Positions 17,817-26,766 of a DNA stretch of 64,000 nt are shown here, in pieces. The notes under the pieces were generated by a model. It worked only from the letters and a program-made list of their open reading frames with translations. It did no database searches and had not been told where the DNA came from. The translations under genes were made by a program, and so were the position numbers. Position 1 is the stretch's first letter. Every line of letters starts with the position of its first letter. This stretch comes from Sphingobium faniae (lineage in GTDB: Bacteria > Pseudomonadota > Alphaproteobacteria > Sphingomonadales > Sphingomonadaceae): NCBI GenBank assembly GCA_900100475.1, contig FMTU01000001.1, positions 248,001 to 312,000 of the forward strand. Reading direction: 5' to 3'.

Positions 17817-19304
17817 TCAACCCAGATCCGGTTCGCCTTCCAGGATGATCGTCTTGGCCTCCAGGAAGGGCAGCAGGCCTTCGACGCCGCCCTCGCGGCC
17901 GAGGCCCGACTGCTTGAAGCCGCCAAATGCGATGGAGAAGTCGGTGCGGAACCAGTTATGGCCCACCGTGCCCGCCAGAAGGCGACGAGACACCTGATAA
18001 GCGCGGGTCGCGTCGTTGGTGAAGACCGATGCGTTGAGGCCAAAGACGGTGTCGTTGGCGATCTCGATCGCATGTTCTTCACTGTCGGCCGGGATGATGC
18101 TGACCACGGGGCCGAAGATTTCCTCACGGGCGATGGTCATATTATTGTTCACATTGGCGAACACGGTCGGCTCGATGAAGAAACCGCGATTGAGGTGCGC
18201 GGGACGCCCGCCGCCGGCCGCGATCTTCGCGCCTTCATCGCGGCCCTTGGCGATATAGCCTTCCACGCGATCGCGCTGGCGACGCATCGCAAGCGGCCCC
18301 ATGCCGGTCGTTTCCTCGAAAGGATCGCCGACATTGATCTGCTTGAACGCGGCCGCCAGGGCTTCGGCGAATTCATCATGGCGGTGCTTCGAGATCACAA
18401 GGCGGGTCAGCGAAGAGCAGACCTGCCCGCTCAGGGTCGGCGCATAGGTTGCGATATGCGCGGCAGCCTCCGCCACATCATAGTCGTCGAGGATGACCGC
18501 GGCCGACTTGCCGCCCAGTTCCAGGGTGCAGCGCGCAATGCGCTCGCCGCAGATGGAAGCGATCTTCTTCCCCGCCGCGCTGGAGCCGGTGAAGGTGATC
18601 TTGTCGATCCCCGGATGACGCACCAGCAGTTCCGATACCTCGCGCTCGGCGGTGAGGACGTTCAGCACGCCTGCGGGCAAGCCGACCGCCCTGGCGACCT
18701 CAGCAAGCTGAAGCGGGCCGCCGGGCGATTCGGGCGAGGCCTTGAGTACGATGGTGCAGCCCGCCAGCAGTGCAGGCCCGCATTTCCACGCGGCAAGGCT
18801 CAGCGCGCCATTCCACGGCACGATGGCGCCGACGACGCCGACGGGTTCGCGCACCAGGAAACTGGCGACCGCGCCGGGCGAATGCAGCGCCTCATGGCGT
18901 TCGACCCATTGAAAGGTCTCGGCAAGGCCCGCATAATAATCAAAGGCATAGGCGACGCCCGACGCCATGGACTTGGCGGCGCGCTGCGCCACGCCGATTT
19001 CGCCGGTCCACATCTTGCCCACCGGGTCAGCGCGCTTGCGGATTTCCTCGGCCATGGCGCGCAGATATTTCGCGCGCTCGGCATGGGTCATGCGCGGCCA
19101 CGGCCCCTTGTCGAAAGCCTGACGAGCCGAAGCGACGGCGCGGTTGATGTCTTGCGCCTGCGCTTCGGCGACGCGCATGAACACTTCTTCGGTGGACGGA
19201 CTGATGACCTCGATCACCGAATCGCTCGACGGAGCGACCCATTGGCCGTCGATGAAAAACTGATCCGGCCGTTCAATCAGGCTGGCTGCATCAACTCCAG
19301 ACAT
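17817..19304 (-). CDS. NAD(P)-dependent aldehyde dehydrogenase
   Basis: A 495-residue aldehyde dehydrogenase oxidising an aldehyde to the acid. It shows the NAD-binding IVPWNGALSLAAWK, the glutamate motif LELGGKSA near residue 265, and the catalytic cysteine in GQVCSSLTR near residue 299. The C-terminal NWFRTDFSIAFGGFKQSG is typical of the class. The start is the second of two adjacent ATGs, six bases after GGAG. It has its own terminator and stands apart from its neighbours, so the substrate cannot be inferred; a xenobiotic or aromatic aldehyde is common in this subfamily. Confidence 0.92.
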   Translation of the reverse strand: MSGVDAASLIERPDQFFIDGQWVAPSSDSVIEVISPSTEEVFMRVAEAQAQDINRAVASARQAFDKGPWPRMTHAERAKYLRAMAEEIRKRADPVGKMWTGEIGVAQRAAKSMASGVAYAFDYYAGLAETFQWVERHEALHSPGAVASFLVREPVGVVGAIVPWNGALSLAAWKCGPALLAGCTIVLKASPESPGGPLQLAEVARAVGLPAGVLNVLTAEREVSELLVRHPGIDKITFTGSSAAGKKIASICGERIARCTLELGGKSAAVILDDYDVAEAAAHIATYAPTLSGQVCSSLTRLVISKHRHDEFAEALAAAFKQINVGDPFEETTGMGPLAMRRQRDRVEGYIAKGRDEGAKIAAGGGRPAHLNRGFFIEPTVFANVNNNMTIAREEIFGPVVSIIPADSEEHAIEIANDTVFGLNASVFTNDATRAYQVSRRLLAGTVGHNWFRTDFSIAFGGFKQSGLGREGGVEGLLPFLEAKTIILEGEPDLG

Positions 19305-19435
19305 CATATTCTCCAATGGTCGAAGCCGGGGGACGGCTCCAGGGGGACAAGGCAATCTAGCGCCCGACCGGAGAGATAGGTAGCGATTCCGCCATGAATC
19401 AGTCCATTGACCGCGCTTATGGAGGGTTCAGCCGC

Positions 19436-20842
19436 TCAGAAATCCAGTTCCGCGCGCCAGCCAAGGACGTTGACGCCATAGTTCGACCGGCTCCCCGCCC
19501 GAATCGCGGCGTCGATATAGTCGATATGGGCATAATTGACGTTGAAGCGCAGATATTCGATCGGAGTCCAGACCAGCGCCGCGATATAGGATTTTTGCGT
19601 TCCGCCGACGATGTCGCGGTCATTCATGTCCAGATGGTCATAGCGGAGCGCCACCTGCCACGCGCCCAGGCCGCCGCTGCCGTTGCCAACCGGATTGTCG
19701 GGCTTCACGCCGCCGAAAATGCCGTTCTTGTAGCTGCGCGTTTCGCCGGTCAGCACATAGCCGACCTCGCCATAGCCGCCAAAGAAGGTCGGATCGGCCA
19801 GCCCCGGCCGCCGCACACGCAACCAGTGCCCCTCGCCCGCCCACCAGAGCGGCCCATGGACGCCCGCGAGTTCGAGACCATAATGATTCTCGCCATGGAC
19901 GGCCATCTTCCCGCTGTTCAGGAAATAGCTGTTGACCGTATGGAGAAAGGGACGCTGGCGATATTCCACCGGATTCCCGGACAGGCGCTGAAGGTCGCGC
20001 CAGTGGCCCGACAGACCGAAATGCAACTGGGTCTTGCCGAATTTCGGCGCGAGTACGACGCGTCCGTCCACCCCATAGCTGTTGTTTTGATCCCCATCGG
20101 GATTGACCAGCGAGTCGATGCTGTCGGAGAAAATCCCGGCCTGCGCCAGCACGATGCCCGACTTATACTGCACGGCAAGACCCAGACGCCGCTCGAACCC
20201 GAACGCGTCGGTGAAGGCGGCGCGCTCCATCACCGATCCGCTGGTGTCTCCGATCAGTTCATCGAGCGACTGGAACTGGTTCTGGTTACCCAGCATGACC
20301 AGCCATTTGCCGCGCTCATAACTGATATAGGTATCGACGGCGTCGACCTTGTTATCGGAAAGCTCGACTTCCAGCTTGTAGCCGAAGCCGCCGCCCAACT
20401 GTCCTTCCCCGCCCAGGCGCAGGCGGCGCAGTTCGTTGGAATAGCCCTTCGCCCCGTCATCGACGCTGCCCGGAGCCTTGAGCAGGCCGGCATCATATTG
20501 GATGCGGCCCTTGACCTTGAAGCTGGCGGCGCCCTTGCTGAAGACCGGGCCGCCTTTCCAGCCGGTCACGGTGTCGGGCACGGGCAGAGCAGGCGCGGCC
20601 TGCGTCATTTGCGCCGGGGGCTGGCCCGTTGGTGCGGGCGCGGGCGTGGCCTGCCCCTGCGCCGCCGGGGCCGCCATGCCGTCGAGCCGCGATTCCAGTT
20701 GTTGCACCTGTGCTTTGAGAGCAGCGATTTGCGCCCGCAGTTCGGTCGCTTCCGACGCGCTGATGGCCTGCGCCGCCGCCGGCCATGGCGCGGCGGCCAG
20801 CGCCATGGCCGTGCCGATCCGAAGTGGAATCCTGCTGTTCAT
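19436..20842 (-). CDS. Phosphate-selective porin O/P family protein
   Basis: A 468-residue outer-membrane beta-barrel of the OprO/OprP family. A signal peptide (cleavage after PWPAAAQA) is followed by a coiled coil ELRAQIAALKAQVQQLESRL, which probably trimerises in the periplasm. A Pro/Ala/Gln-rich linker comes next, then the barrel from about residue 95. The C-terminus ends in phenylalanine (GWRAELDF), as expected for BAM-inserted porins. A candidate Pho box lies 64-81 bp upstream, supporting a role in phosphate or pyrophosphate uptake. Confidence 0.9.
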   Translation of the reverse strand: MNSRIPLRIGTAMALAAAPWPAAAQAISASEATELRAQIAALKAQVQQLESRLDGMAAPAAQGQATPAPAPTGQPPAQMTQAAPALPVPDTVTGWKGGPVFSKGAASFKVKGRIQYDAGLLKAPGSVDDGAKGYSNELRRLRLGGEGQLGGGFGYKLEVELSDNKVDAVDTYISYERGKWLVMLGNQNQFQSLDELIGDTSGSVMERAAFTDAFGFERRLGLAVQYKSGIVLAQAGIFSDSIDSLVNPDGDQNNSYGVDGRVVLAPKFGKTQLHFGLSGHWRDLQRLSGNPVEYRQRPFLHTVNSYFLNSGKMAVHGENHYGLELAGVHGPLWWAGEGHWLRVRRPGLADPTFFGGYGEVGYVLTGETRSYKNGIFGGVKPDNPVGNGSGGLGAWQVALRYDHLDMNDRDIVGGTQKSYIAALVWTPIEYLRFNVNYAHIDYIDAAIRAGSRSNYGVNVLGWRAELDF

Positions 20843-20905
20843 TTCCGCCCCTCATTGGATTGCGATGCAGATATGAATTTTTTGTTTCAATTCCGTGCAC
20901 AATAT

Positions 20906-20923
20906 ATGTCTGTTTCATGACAA
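20906..20923 (-). promoter_or_regulatory. Candidate PhoB box upstream of the porin gene
   Basis: On the minus strand the sequence is TTGTCAT-GAAA-CAGACAT. That is two 7-mers with 6/7 and 5/7 matches to CTGTCAT at the canonical 4-nt spacing, 64 bp upstream of the porin start. The consensus is established knowledge; function here is inferred. Confidence 0.5.
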
Positions 20924-21001
20924 TTGGGCAGCGGCGCTTTTGCGTTTCTCTTCACCATCATGGTTGCGCCGGGGCGCGCGGCGGTTAGAGTTTCTCCGCC
21001 C

Positions 21002-22498
21002 ATGTCTTTCCTGCCACGCCTTTCCCTTCCTCCCGTCCGGCTCGCCTTGACGGCGGGCGCCCTGTGCGCGGCCGCCCTTGCCGGCGCTTGTTCGGACCAT
21101 AGCAGCGGGCCGGTGACAGTCAGCGTAATCGGCGTTCGGGACGATTTCGCGAAACCGCTGGAGCAATTACCCGATCCGGGCGCGAAGCTGATGCTGGAGG
21201 CGACCGCCCAGGGGTTGGTGGCCTTCGACGCGGGGGGAGAGATTTTGCCTGCCCTGGCCCAGCGCTGGATCGTGCAGGACGATGGCAAAAGCTATATCTT
21301 CCGCCTGCGCCGCGCTTTCTGGCCCGATGGCGAGCGGGTGATGGCGAAGGAAGTCGCGCGGCTGTTGTCGGCGCGTATCGACCGCTTGCGGCGGATGGAC
21401 CCCAACGGCCCGCTCGATGCGGTGGAGGCGGTGGTGGCGATGACCGGCGAAGTGGTGGAAATCCGCCTCACCGTCCCTCGTCCCTTTCTGTTGCAGATGC
21501 TGGCGCAACCGCAAATGGCGATCCTGTCGAGCGTGGGCGGCACCGGCCCCTATCGCAGCGAAAAATGGGGCAAGGCGCTGCTGCTGAAACCGCTGGACAA
21601 GGCGGAGGAGGCCCATGAAGCCGAAGTCGCGATTCCGGCATGGCAGACCCGGATTCTACGGGCAGAACGGGCGGCGCTCGCTATCGTGCGCTTTCGCGAG
21701 GGGGGAACGGAACTGGTGCTGGGCGGGCGCTATGCGGACCTGCCCCTGCTGGTCCCTTCGGGCGTGGACCGGGATGCGGTGCGCGTCGATCCGGTGCAGG
21801 GATTACTGGGCCTGGCGATCACGGGCGAGGGCGCGTTGCTGGACGATGGCAGCATCCGCCGCGCCATCAATATGAGCATCGACCGCAACCAGTTGCCGAC
21901 GATGTTTCCACTGGGCGGCTGGGCGACGAGCGAGCAGTTGCTGCCCGGCCAGTTCGAACTGCCCGCCCCTGCCGCGCCGCCGCCATGGTCCGCCCTGCCG
22001 ATCGAGGAACGCCGGGCGCAGGGGCGCGCGGTGGTGGACCGCTGGCGCGCGGAGCATGGCGATCCGCCGGTGCTGCGCATTGCCCTGCCGGACGGGGCGG
22101 GATCGACAATGCTGTTCGCTCTGGTGGCGCAAGGGCTGCGCGCCATCGGCCTTGCGGCGGAAAGGGTCGCGGTGAAGCAGGATGCGGACCTGCGCCTGAT
22201 CGACGAAGTGGCGGCCTATGACAGCGCGCTCTGGTATCTGGGCCGCATCGGCTGCGCGCGGGGCATCCATTGCAGCAAGGAGGCCGAAGCCATGTTGCAA
22301 TCCGCCAGCCTTGCCACCACCGCGGAAGAGCGCGCCGCCCGGATCGCGCAGGCCGTAGCGCTGATGCAGGCGCATGACGGCTATGTTCCGCTGGGCGCGC
22401 CCGTGCGCTGGTCGCTGGTGGCACGACGGCTGACAGGGTTCACGCCCTCGCCCCGTGCGCGGCACCCGTTGAATCATCTGTTCCGCGCCACCAATTAG
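21002..22498 (+). CDS. Extracellular solute-binding protein, family 5 (oligopeptide type)
   Basis: A 498-residue periplasmic binding protein of the OppA/DppA class. A signal peptide ends in ALAGAC with Cys30, a slightly non-canonical lipobox, so it is probably a lipoprotein. The hallmark N-terminal segment is LVAFDAGGEILPALAQRWIV, followed by YIFRLRRAFWPDGERVMAKE. No ABC permease or ATPase genes accompany it; the next gene is a DUF4112 protein. It may therefore be an orphan binding protein. The start ATG was chosen because earlier in-frame codons precede the signal peptide without a ribosome site. Confidence 0.85.
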   Translation: MSFLPRLSLPPVRLALTAGALCAAALAGACSDHSSGPVTVSVIGVRDDFAKPLEQLPDPGAKLMLEATAQGLVAFDAGGEILPALAQRWIVQDDGKSYIFRLRRAFWPDGERVMAKEVARLLSARIDRLRRMDPNGPLDAVEAVVAMTGEVVEIRLTVPRPFLLQMLAQPQMAILSSVGGTGPYRSEKWGKALLLKPLDKAEEAHEAEVAIPAWQTRILRAERAALAIVRFREGGTELVLGGRYADLPLLVPSGVDRDAVRVDPVQGLLGLAITGEGALLDDGSIRRAINMSIDRNQLPTMFPLGGWATSEQLLPGQFELPAPAAPPPWSALPIEERRAQGRAVVDRWRAEHGDPPVLRIALPDGAGSTMLFALVAQGLRAIGLAAERVAVKQDADLRLIDEVAAYDSALWYLGRIGCARGIHCSKEAEAMLQSASLATTAEERAARIAQAVALMQAHDGYVPLGAPVRWSLVARRLTGFTPSPRARHPLNHLFRATN

Positions 22499-22520
22499 GA
22501 CGGACAAGGAGAATGCTTTG

Positions 22521-22943
22521 ATGGCGATACGGCAGGATCAGTTCGACCGCATCGTGCGCGACCTGCCCGGAATGGGCAGCGATCCCGCTTCGGTGCGCCG
22601 CCGGATCGAGGCGATGGAGGCCCTGCTGGAAGGGCTGTTCGTCATTCCAGGCACGAACCGGCGCGTCGGGCTGGACAGCCTTGTCGGGTTGATCCCGGTG
22701 GTGGGCGACTTCGCGACCGCCGCCATGGGCGCGTGGATGGTCTGGGAAGCGCGCAACCTGGGCATGTCCAAATGGCAATTGACGCGCATGGCCGCCAATG
22801 TCGGCGTCGACACGCTGATCGGCGCGATTCCCTTTGCGGGGGATGTGTTCGATTTCCTCTACAAGTCCAATACGAAGAATCTGCGGATCATCCGACGGCA
22901 TCTGGACCGGCATCATCCTTCGACGGTCGTCATCGACGGTTAG
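22521..22943 (+). CDS. DUF4112 domain membrane protein
   Basis: A 140-residue protein of the DUF4112 family, function unknown. Two hydrophobic segments are recognisable: SLVGLIPVVGDFATAAMGAW and NVGVDTLIGAIPFAGDVFDF. Each has the conserved IP-x-x-GD pattern, and a basic tail IRRHLDRHH follows. The start ATG is preceded by AAGGAG. It overlaps the RNase T2 gene tail-to-tail by 4 nt and follows the binding protein by 22 bp. Confidence 0.88.
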   Translation: MAIRQDQFDRIVRDLPGMGSDPASVRRRIEAMEALLEGLFVIPGTNRRVGLDSLVGLIPVVGDFATAAMGAWMVWEARNLGMSKWQLTRMAANVGVDTLIGAIPFAGDVFDFLYKSNTKNLRIIRRHLDRHHPSTVVIDG

Positions 22944-23752
22944 GGTCGTCCGCCTTCGCCGGGTACCTTCGCGTTGGGATCGAGGTCGAGGATCAGGCCG
23001 GGCTTGCGCGCGGGCACGACCGGCGCCGCCTGGGGCCGGGTCATGGCCGGGCCGGGTTCGATGCGGAGCGTCGCACCGCTTTTCGCGCCCGCCTTGCCAG
23101 CGGGGCAGCGGGCATATTCCAGAGTCTTGTCCATGCAGATCCACACTTCCGACAGCCAGTTGCCGCGCATCGTCCTGACCCGGATCATGTTGGGCCGCAG
23201 CCGGGGATTGGCGCGCACGAAGGCGTCCGTGAACTGCCCCACGGTCAGCTTGCCCCGCCGCGCCAGCGCCGTCATGTCGGGAAAGCGCATCGACTGATAG
23301 AAAGCGCGGGCGAGGTCGAAATAAAGTTCCGGCCTGCTCGCCATGCAGGTGCCATGCTTGGCCCATTCATGCTGGAGCAGTTGGACCGAAGGCGTCATAC
23401 ACAGATTCTGGCGGATGACCTCTCGCGGCAGAAGGTCGGCCTTACGGCAAAAACGGGGCCATGCATTGCCCGGCCCGTCCGGCCACAGGCCATGCAGGAC
23501 GAAGCCGAAACGGCCATTGCGGCCCTTGCACTGCAAGGCGCTGTCGCCCCCGCGCGCGGTGGAGCAATATTGCGGCGACCATGACAGAGCGAGCGTGTAG
23601 CCGCCGATCGGCACGATCCGGCCGGTCTCGCCCGATTCCGGCAGCACCATGCGCGGGCGCGGCAGTTGCGCGGGCAGATTGCATTGGACCGCCTGCGCCA
23701 GCGCGACGCCGGGCGCGCCGAGGGCAAGCAGGGCCAGCGCCGCCCTAAGCAT
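22940..23752 (-). CDS. Secreted ribonuclease T2
   Basis: A 270-residue ribonuclease of the T2 family, cutting RNA via 2',3'-cyclic intermediates, exported to the periplasm by an N-terminal signal peptide (ending near GVALAQA). Both catalytic segments are intact: CAS I FVLHGLWPDG and CAS II HEWAKHGTC. A proline-rich tail of about 50 residues follows the domain. The start lies 8 nt inside the nadC 3' end, so the two are co-translated. This places a scavenging RNase in the same transcript as NAD synthesis. Confidence 0.92.
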   Translation of the reverse strand: MLRAALALLALGAPGVALAQAVQCNLPAQLPRPRMVLPESGETGRIVPIGGYTLALSWSPQYCSTARGGDSALQCKGRNGRFGFVLHGLWPDGPGNAWPRFCRKADLLPREVIRQNLCMTPSVQLLQHEWAKHGTCMASRPELYFDLARAFYQSMRFPDMTALARRGKLTVGQFTDAFVRANPRLRPNMIRVRTMRGNWLSEVWICMDKTLEYARCPAGKAGAKSGATLRIEPGPAMTRPQAAPVVPARKPGLILDLDPNAKVPGEGGRP

Positions 23753-24599
23753 AGGCGAAGTCGAGGCCGATGTCGGCGGCAGGGGCGGACTGGGTGAGGC
23801 GGCCGACGCTGATATAGGTGACGCCGGTTTCCGCCTTCGCCCGGATGGTGTCGAGCGTGACCCCGCCCGATGCTTCGGTCGGCACGCGGCCGCCGACCAG
23901 TGTGACGGCTCCACGCAGGGTGGGCGCGTCCATATTGTCGAGCAGCAAATGGGTCGCCCCGGCGGCGAGCGCGGGTTCGATCTGGTCGACGCGGTCGACC
24001 TCCACGATGATGCGCCCGATCCCGGCGGCGGCGGCGCGGCGGACGGCTTCCTCGACCGATCCGGCGACGGCGACATGATTATCCTTGATCATCGCCGCGT
24101 CCCACAGGCCCATGCGGTGATTGGTCGCGCCGCCCATGCGGGTCGCGTATTTTTCCAGCAGGCGCAGGCCGGGGATGGTCTTGCGCGTGTCGAGCAGGGT
24201 CGCGCCGCTGCCCATGATCCTGTCCACATAGGCGCGGGTCATGGTGGCGATGCCGGTCAGGTGCTGAACCGTGTTGAGCGCGGATCGTTCCGCCGTCAGC
24301 ATGGCGCGGGCCTTGCCCTTCATCCGCAGGATGTCGGTTCCGGCGGGTACGCGATCGCCATCCTGCGCGAGGAACTCGATCTCCACATCGGGGTCGAGAT
24401 GGCGGAAGAAAGCGGCGGCGACCGGCAGGCCCGCCAGCGTCACCGGGTCGCGGCTGTCCATCACGCCTTCGAACATCGCATCGGCGGGGATGACGGCTTC
24501 GCTGGTCACGTCGCGGGAGTCAGGGCCAAGGTCTTCGGCGAGGGTCGCGCGGACGAACGCGTCAAGGTCGAAGCCGGAAAGGTTGAATGCACTCATCAT
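23745..24599 (-). CDS. nadC: Nicotinate-nucleotide pyrophosphorylase (quinolinate phosphoribosyltransferase)
   Basis: The 284-residue enzyme converts quinolinate and PRPP to nicotinate mononucleotide in de novo NAD synthesis. Typical elements are LLDTRKTIPGLRLLEKYATR (PRPP and quinolinate binding), NHRMGLWDAAMIKDNH and VEVDRVDQIEPAL, ending in the substrate-binding ASGGV and YISVGRLTQS segments. The start overlaps the stop of the prolyl oligopeptidase gene by ATGA. nadA is in the same run but nadB is not in the window. Confidence 0.96.
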   Translation of the reverse strand: MMSAFNLSGFDLDAFVRATLAEDLGPDSRDVTSEAVIPADAMFEGVMDSRDPVTLAGLPVAAAFFRHLDPDVEIEFLAQDGDRVPAGTDILRMKGKARAMLTAERSALNTVQHLTGIATMTRAYVDRIMGSGATLLDTRKTIPGLRLLEKYATRMGGATNHRMGLWDAAMIKDNHVAVAGSVEEAVRRAAAAGIGRIIVEVDRVDQIEPALAAGATHLLLDNMDAPTLRGAVTLVGGRVPTEASGGVTLDTIRAKAETGVTYISVGRLTQSAPAADIGLDFAYA

Positions 24600-26716
24600 T
24601 TCTTCTCTCCGCCGATCTCGCGCTTCAGGAAAGCATGGAGCAAGGCCGCGCGGACCGCATCCTCCGCATGGTCCGCGCCGACCGAATGGCCGCCTTCGCG
24701 ATATTCATGATAGTAGACCATGTTGCCATAATCCTTGAGCTTCGCGGCCATCTTGCGCGCGTGGCCGGGATGGACGCGATCGTCCTTTGTCGAAAGATAA
24801 AAGAAGGCGGGCGGATATTTCACGCCCTTGCGGACATTCTGATAGGGCGACCATTTCTGCATGAAGGCCCAGTCCTCCGGCTTGTCGGGATCGCCATATT
24901 CAGCGACCCAGGATGCGCCTGCCGAAAGATGGGAATAGCGCTTCATATCCTCCAGCGGGGAACCGGCGATCACCGCGCCGTAAAGGTCGGGGCGCTGCGT
25001 CATCGCCGCGCCGACCAGCACGCCGCCATTGGACCGGCCGGAAATGGCGATGCGCCGCTTTTCACTGACGCCGGTTTTCACGAGATCCTCGGCCACGGCG
25101 GCGAGATCGTCGAACGCGTTCTGCCGTTTTTCCCGCAGAGCCGCCGCATGCCAGGCGGGGCCATATTCGCCGCCGCCCCGGATATTGGCGAGGACATAGG
25201 CATTGCCGTCCTCCACCCAGAAAAGACCGAGCGGCCCGGCGCGATAAGGCTCTGTGGTGAGGTAGGTCGGCGTCTGCGCGGCGCGGAAGCCGCCATAAGC
25301 GTGGATCAGCGCCGGAGCGGGGCCGGTGACTCCCTTTTTCCGCGCGAGGAAATAGGGGATGCGGGTGCCGTCCTTCGATGTGGCGAAACGCTGCTCGACC
25401 AAGAACTGGCTGGCATCGAAGCGAGGAGCGAGTTGCTGGACGGTGCGCGCGGGGTCTTCGGGTCCGGCGGCGATCAGACTGGGCGGGGTCAGCATCCCTT
25501 CGACCGAGACGAAAATCATGTCCCGCCTGTCCGCCGCGCCGACGAGATGGACGGTCGCCTTGTCGGCGAGCGGAACGACGCGGCTGGTCCAGGCGCCGGT
25601 CGCCGGATCGCGGGTGAGCGCAAGGAGCGCGCCGGAAACATCGTCCAGTTGCTTGACCCAGAGGATATGATCGGTGGCGCGCACCTCCTCCACCACCGCA
25701 TGAGACGTGGGCTTCAGCACGATTTCAGGCGCGTCTGCCTTGCCCGCCGCCACATCCGCCAGCGGCCATGCGACCAGCGATCCGGCGGGAATGTCGCCCA
25801 GTGGAGCGTTCAGGAAAACGATCATCCGGCCGCCGATGATCGCGCGCAGTTCGGCGGTTTGCGGCATCGGCGTCCTGACAAGGTGGCCGCCCTCCCCCTC
25901 CAGCCAGAGTTCGGCGGTGTAGAAGGTGAGTGCGCGGTCGATGAAGGCCCAGCGCCTGTCGCCGTCCTGCTCGACACGGGGGGCGAGGGCGATGTCGCTG
26001 ACCGCCCCTTCCTTCACCAGCGTCGCGGAGGCGAGCGGGGTGCCGCGCTTCCAACGCTTGACGATGCGCGGATAGCCCGATGCGGTCAGGCTGGCCGCAC
26101 CATAATCCGTCGCGACCAGCAGCGTATCCCTGTCCGCCCAGGCGACGTTGCTCTTGGCTTCTGGGAGGGTGAAGCCGCCGTTCACGAACTGGCCGGTGGA
26201 AAGGTCGAACTCGCGCACCACATCGGCGTCCGTGCCGCCGGGGCTGAGCGAGATCAGGCAGCGCGTGTAATCGGGGGCGAGGCAGTCCGCTTCGTGCCAG
26301 ACCCAACTCCTGCCCTCCGCCTTGCCGAGCGCATCCACGTCGATCACGGTCTTCCATACCGGCTGGCCCGCGAGGTAGGAAGCGAGGTCCGTCGAGCGCC
26401 ACAGGCCGCGCGGATTCTTTGCGTCGCGCCAGAGGTTCATGACGCGATCGCCCAGCACCTGATCGGGGGCGGCGATCTGGCTTTCGTCGTCCAGCATCGT
26501 CTTCGCGCGGGCGCGGTCCTGTTCGAAGGAAGGATCGGCGCGCAGCCGGCGGTCGGTGTCCGCGTTCCACTTTTCGACCTGCGCGATCGCCCTGGGGCCT
26601 TCAATGTCCTCCAGCCAGAGATAGGGGTCGGCGGGGGGTGCGGCGGTCAGGGCGGGCGCGAGAAGGGCCGCGAGCGTCAGGGCGCTCGAACGAAGCATGA
26701 CGGGCAGCTTTTTCAT
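24596..26716 (-). CDS. Prolyl oligopeptidase family serine peptidase (S9A), exported
   Basis: A 706-residue prolyl oligopeptidase with a signal peptide (about 25 residues, ending LTAAPP), so probably periplasmic. The beta-propeller occupies the first two thirds and starts with the S9A pattern DPYLWLEDIEGPRAIAQVEK. The catalytic domain shows nucleophile GRSNGGVLVGA, acid KDDRVHPGHA and histidine EGGHSVGAD. The start ATG begins MKKLPVMLRSS; reading further upstream only extends into the cardiolipin synthase gene. It sits 50 bp after cls and overlaps nadC. Confidence 0.93.
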   Translation of the reverse strand: MKKLPVMLRSSALTLAALLAPALTAAPPADPYLWLEDIEGPRAIAQVEKWNADTDRRLRADPSFEQDRARAKTMLDDESQIAAPDQVLGDRVMNLWRDAKNPRGLWRSTDLASYLAGQPVWKTVIDVDALGKAEGRSWVWHEADCLAPDYTRCLISLSPGGTDADVVREFDLSTGQFVNGGFTLPEAKSNVAWADRDTLLVATDYGAASLTASGYPRIVKRWKRGTPLASATLVKEGAVSDIALAPRVEQDGDRRWAFIDRALTFYTAELWLEGEGGHLVRTPMPQTAELRAIIGGRMIVFLNAPLGDIPAGSLVAWPLADVAAGKADAPEIVLKPTSHAVVEEVRATDHILWVKQLDDVSGALLALTRDPATGAWTSRVVPLADKATVHLVGAADRRDMIFVSVEGMLTPPSLIAAGPEDPARTVQQLAPRFDASQFLVEQRFATSKDGTRIPYFLARKKGVTGPAPALIHAYGGFRAAQTPTYLTTEPYRAGPLGLFWVEDGNAYVLANIRGGGEYGPAWHAAALREKRQNAFDDLAAVAEDLVKTGVSEKRRIAISGRSNGGVLVGAAMTQRPDLYGAVIAGSPLEDMKRYSHLSAGASWVAEYGDPDKPEDWAFMQKWSPYQNVRKGVKYPPAFFYLSTKDDRVHPGHARKMAAKLKDYGNMVYYHEYREGGHSVGADHAEDAVRAALLHAFLKREIGGEKK

Positions 26717-26766
26717 GGGCCAAGGCGATAAGCGATCCCGCCGCCGCGCGCCAGTGTGCAGCATCG

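Noticed and set aside
23753..24076. N-terminal extension of the RNase T2 frame into nadC
   Set aside because: The extension overlaps nadC fully; the signal peptide begins at the ATG at 23752.
24587..26731. 714-codon plus-strand frame opposite the prolyl oligopeptidase
   Set aside because: Antisense shadow of a complete S9A peptidase with all catalytic residues.
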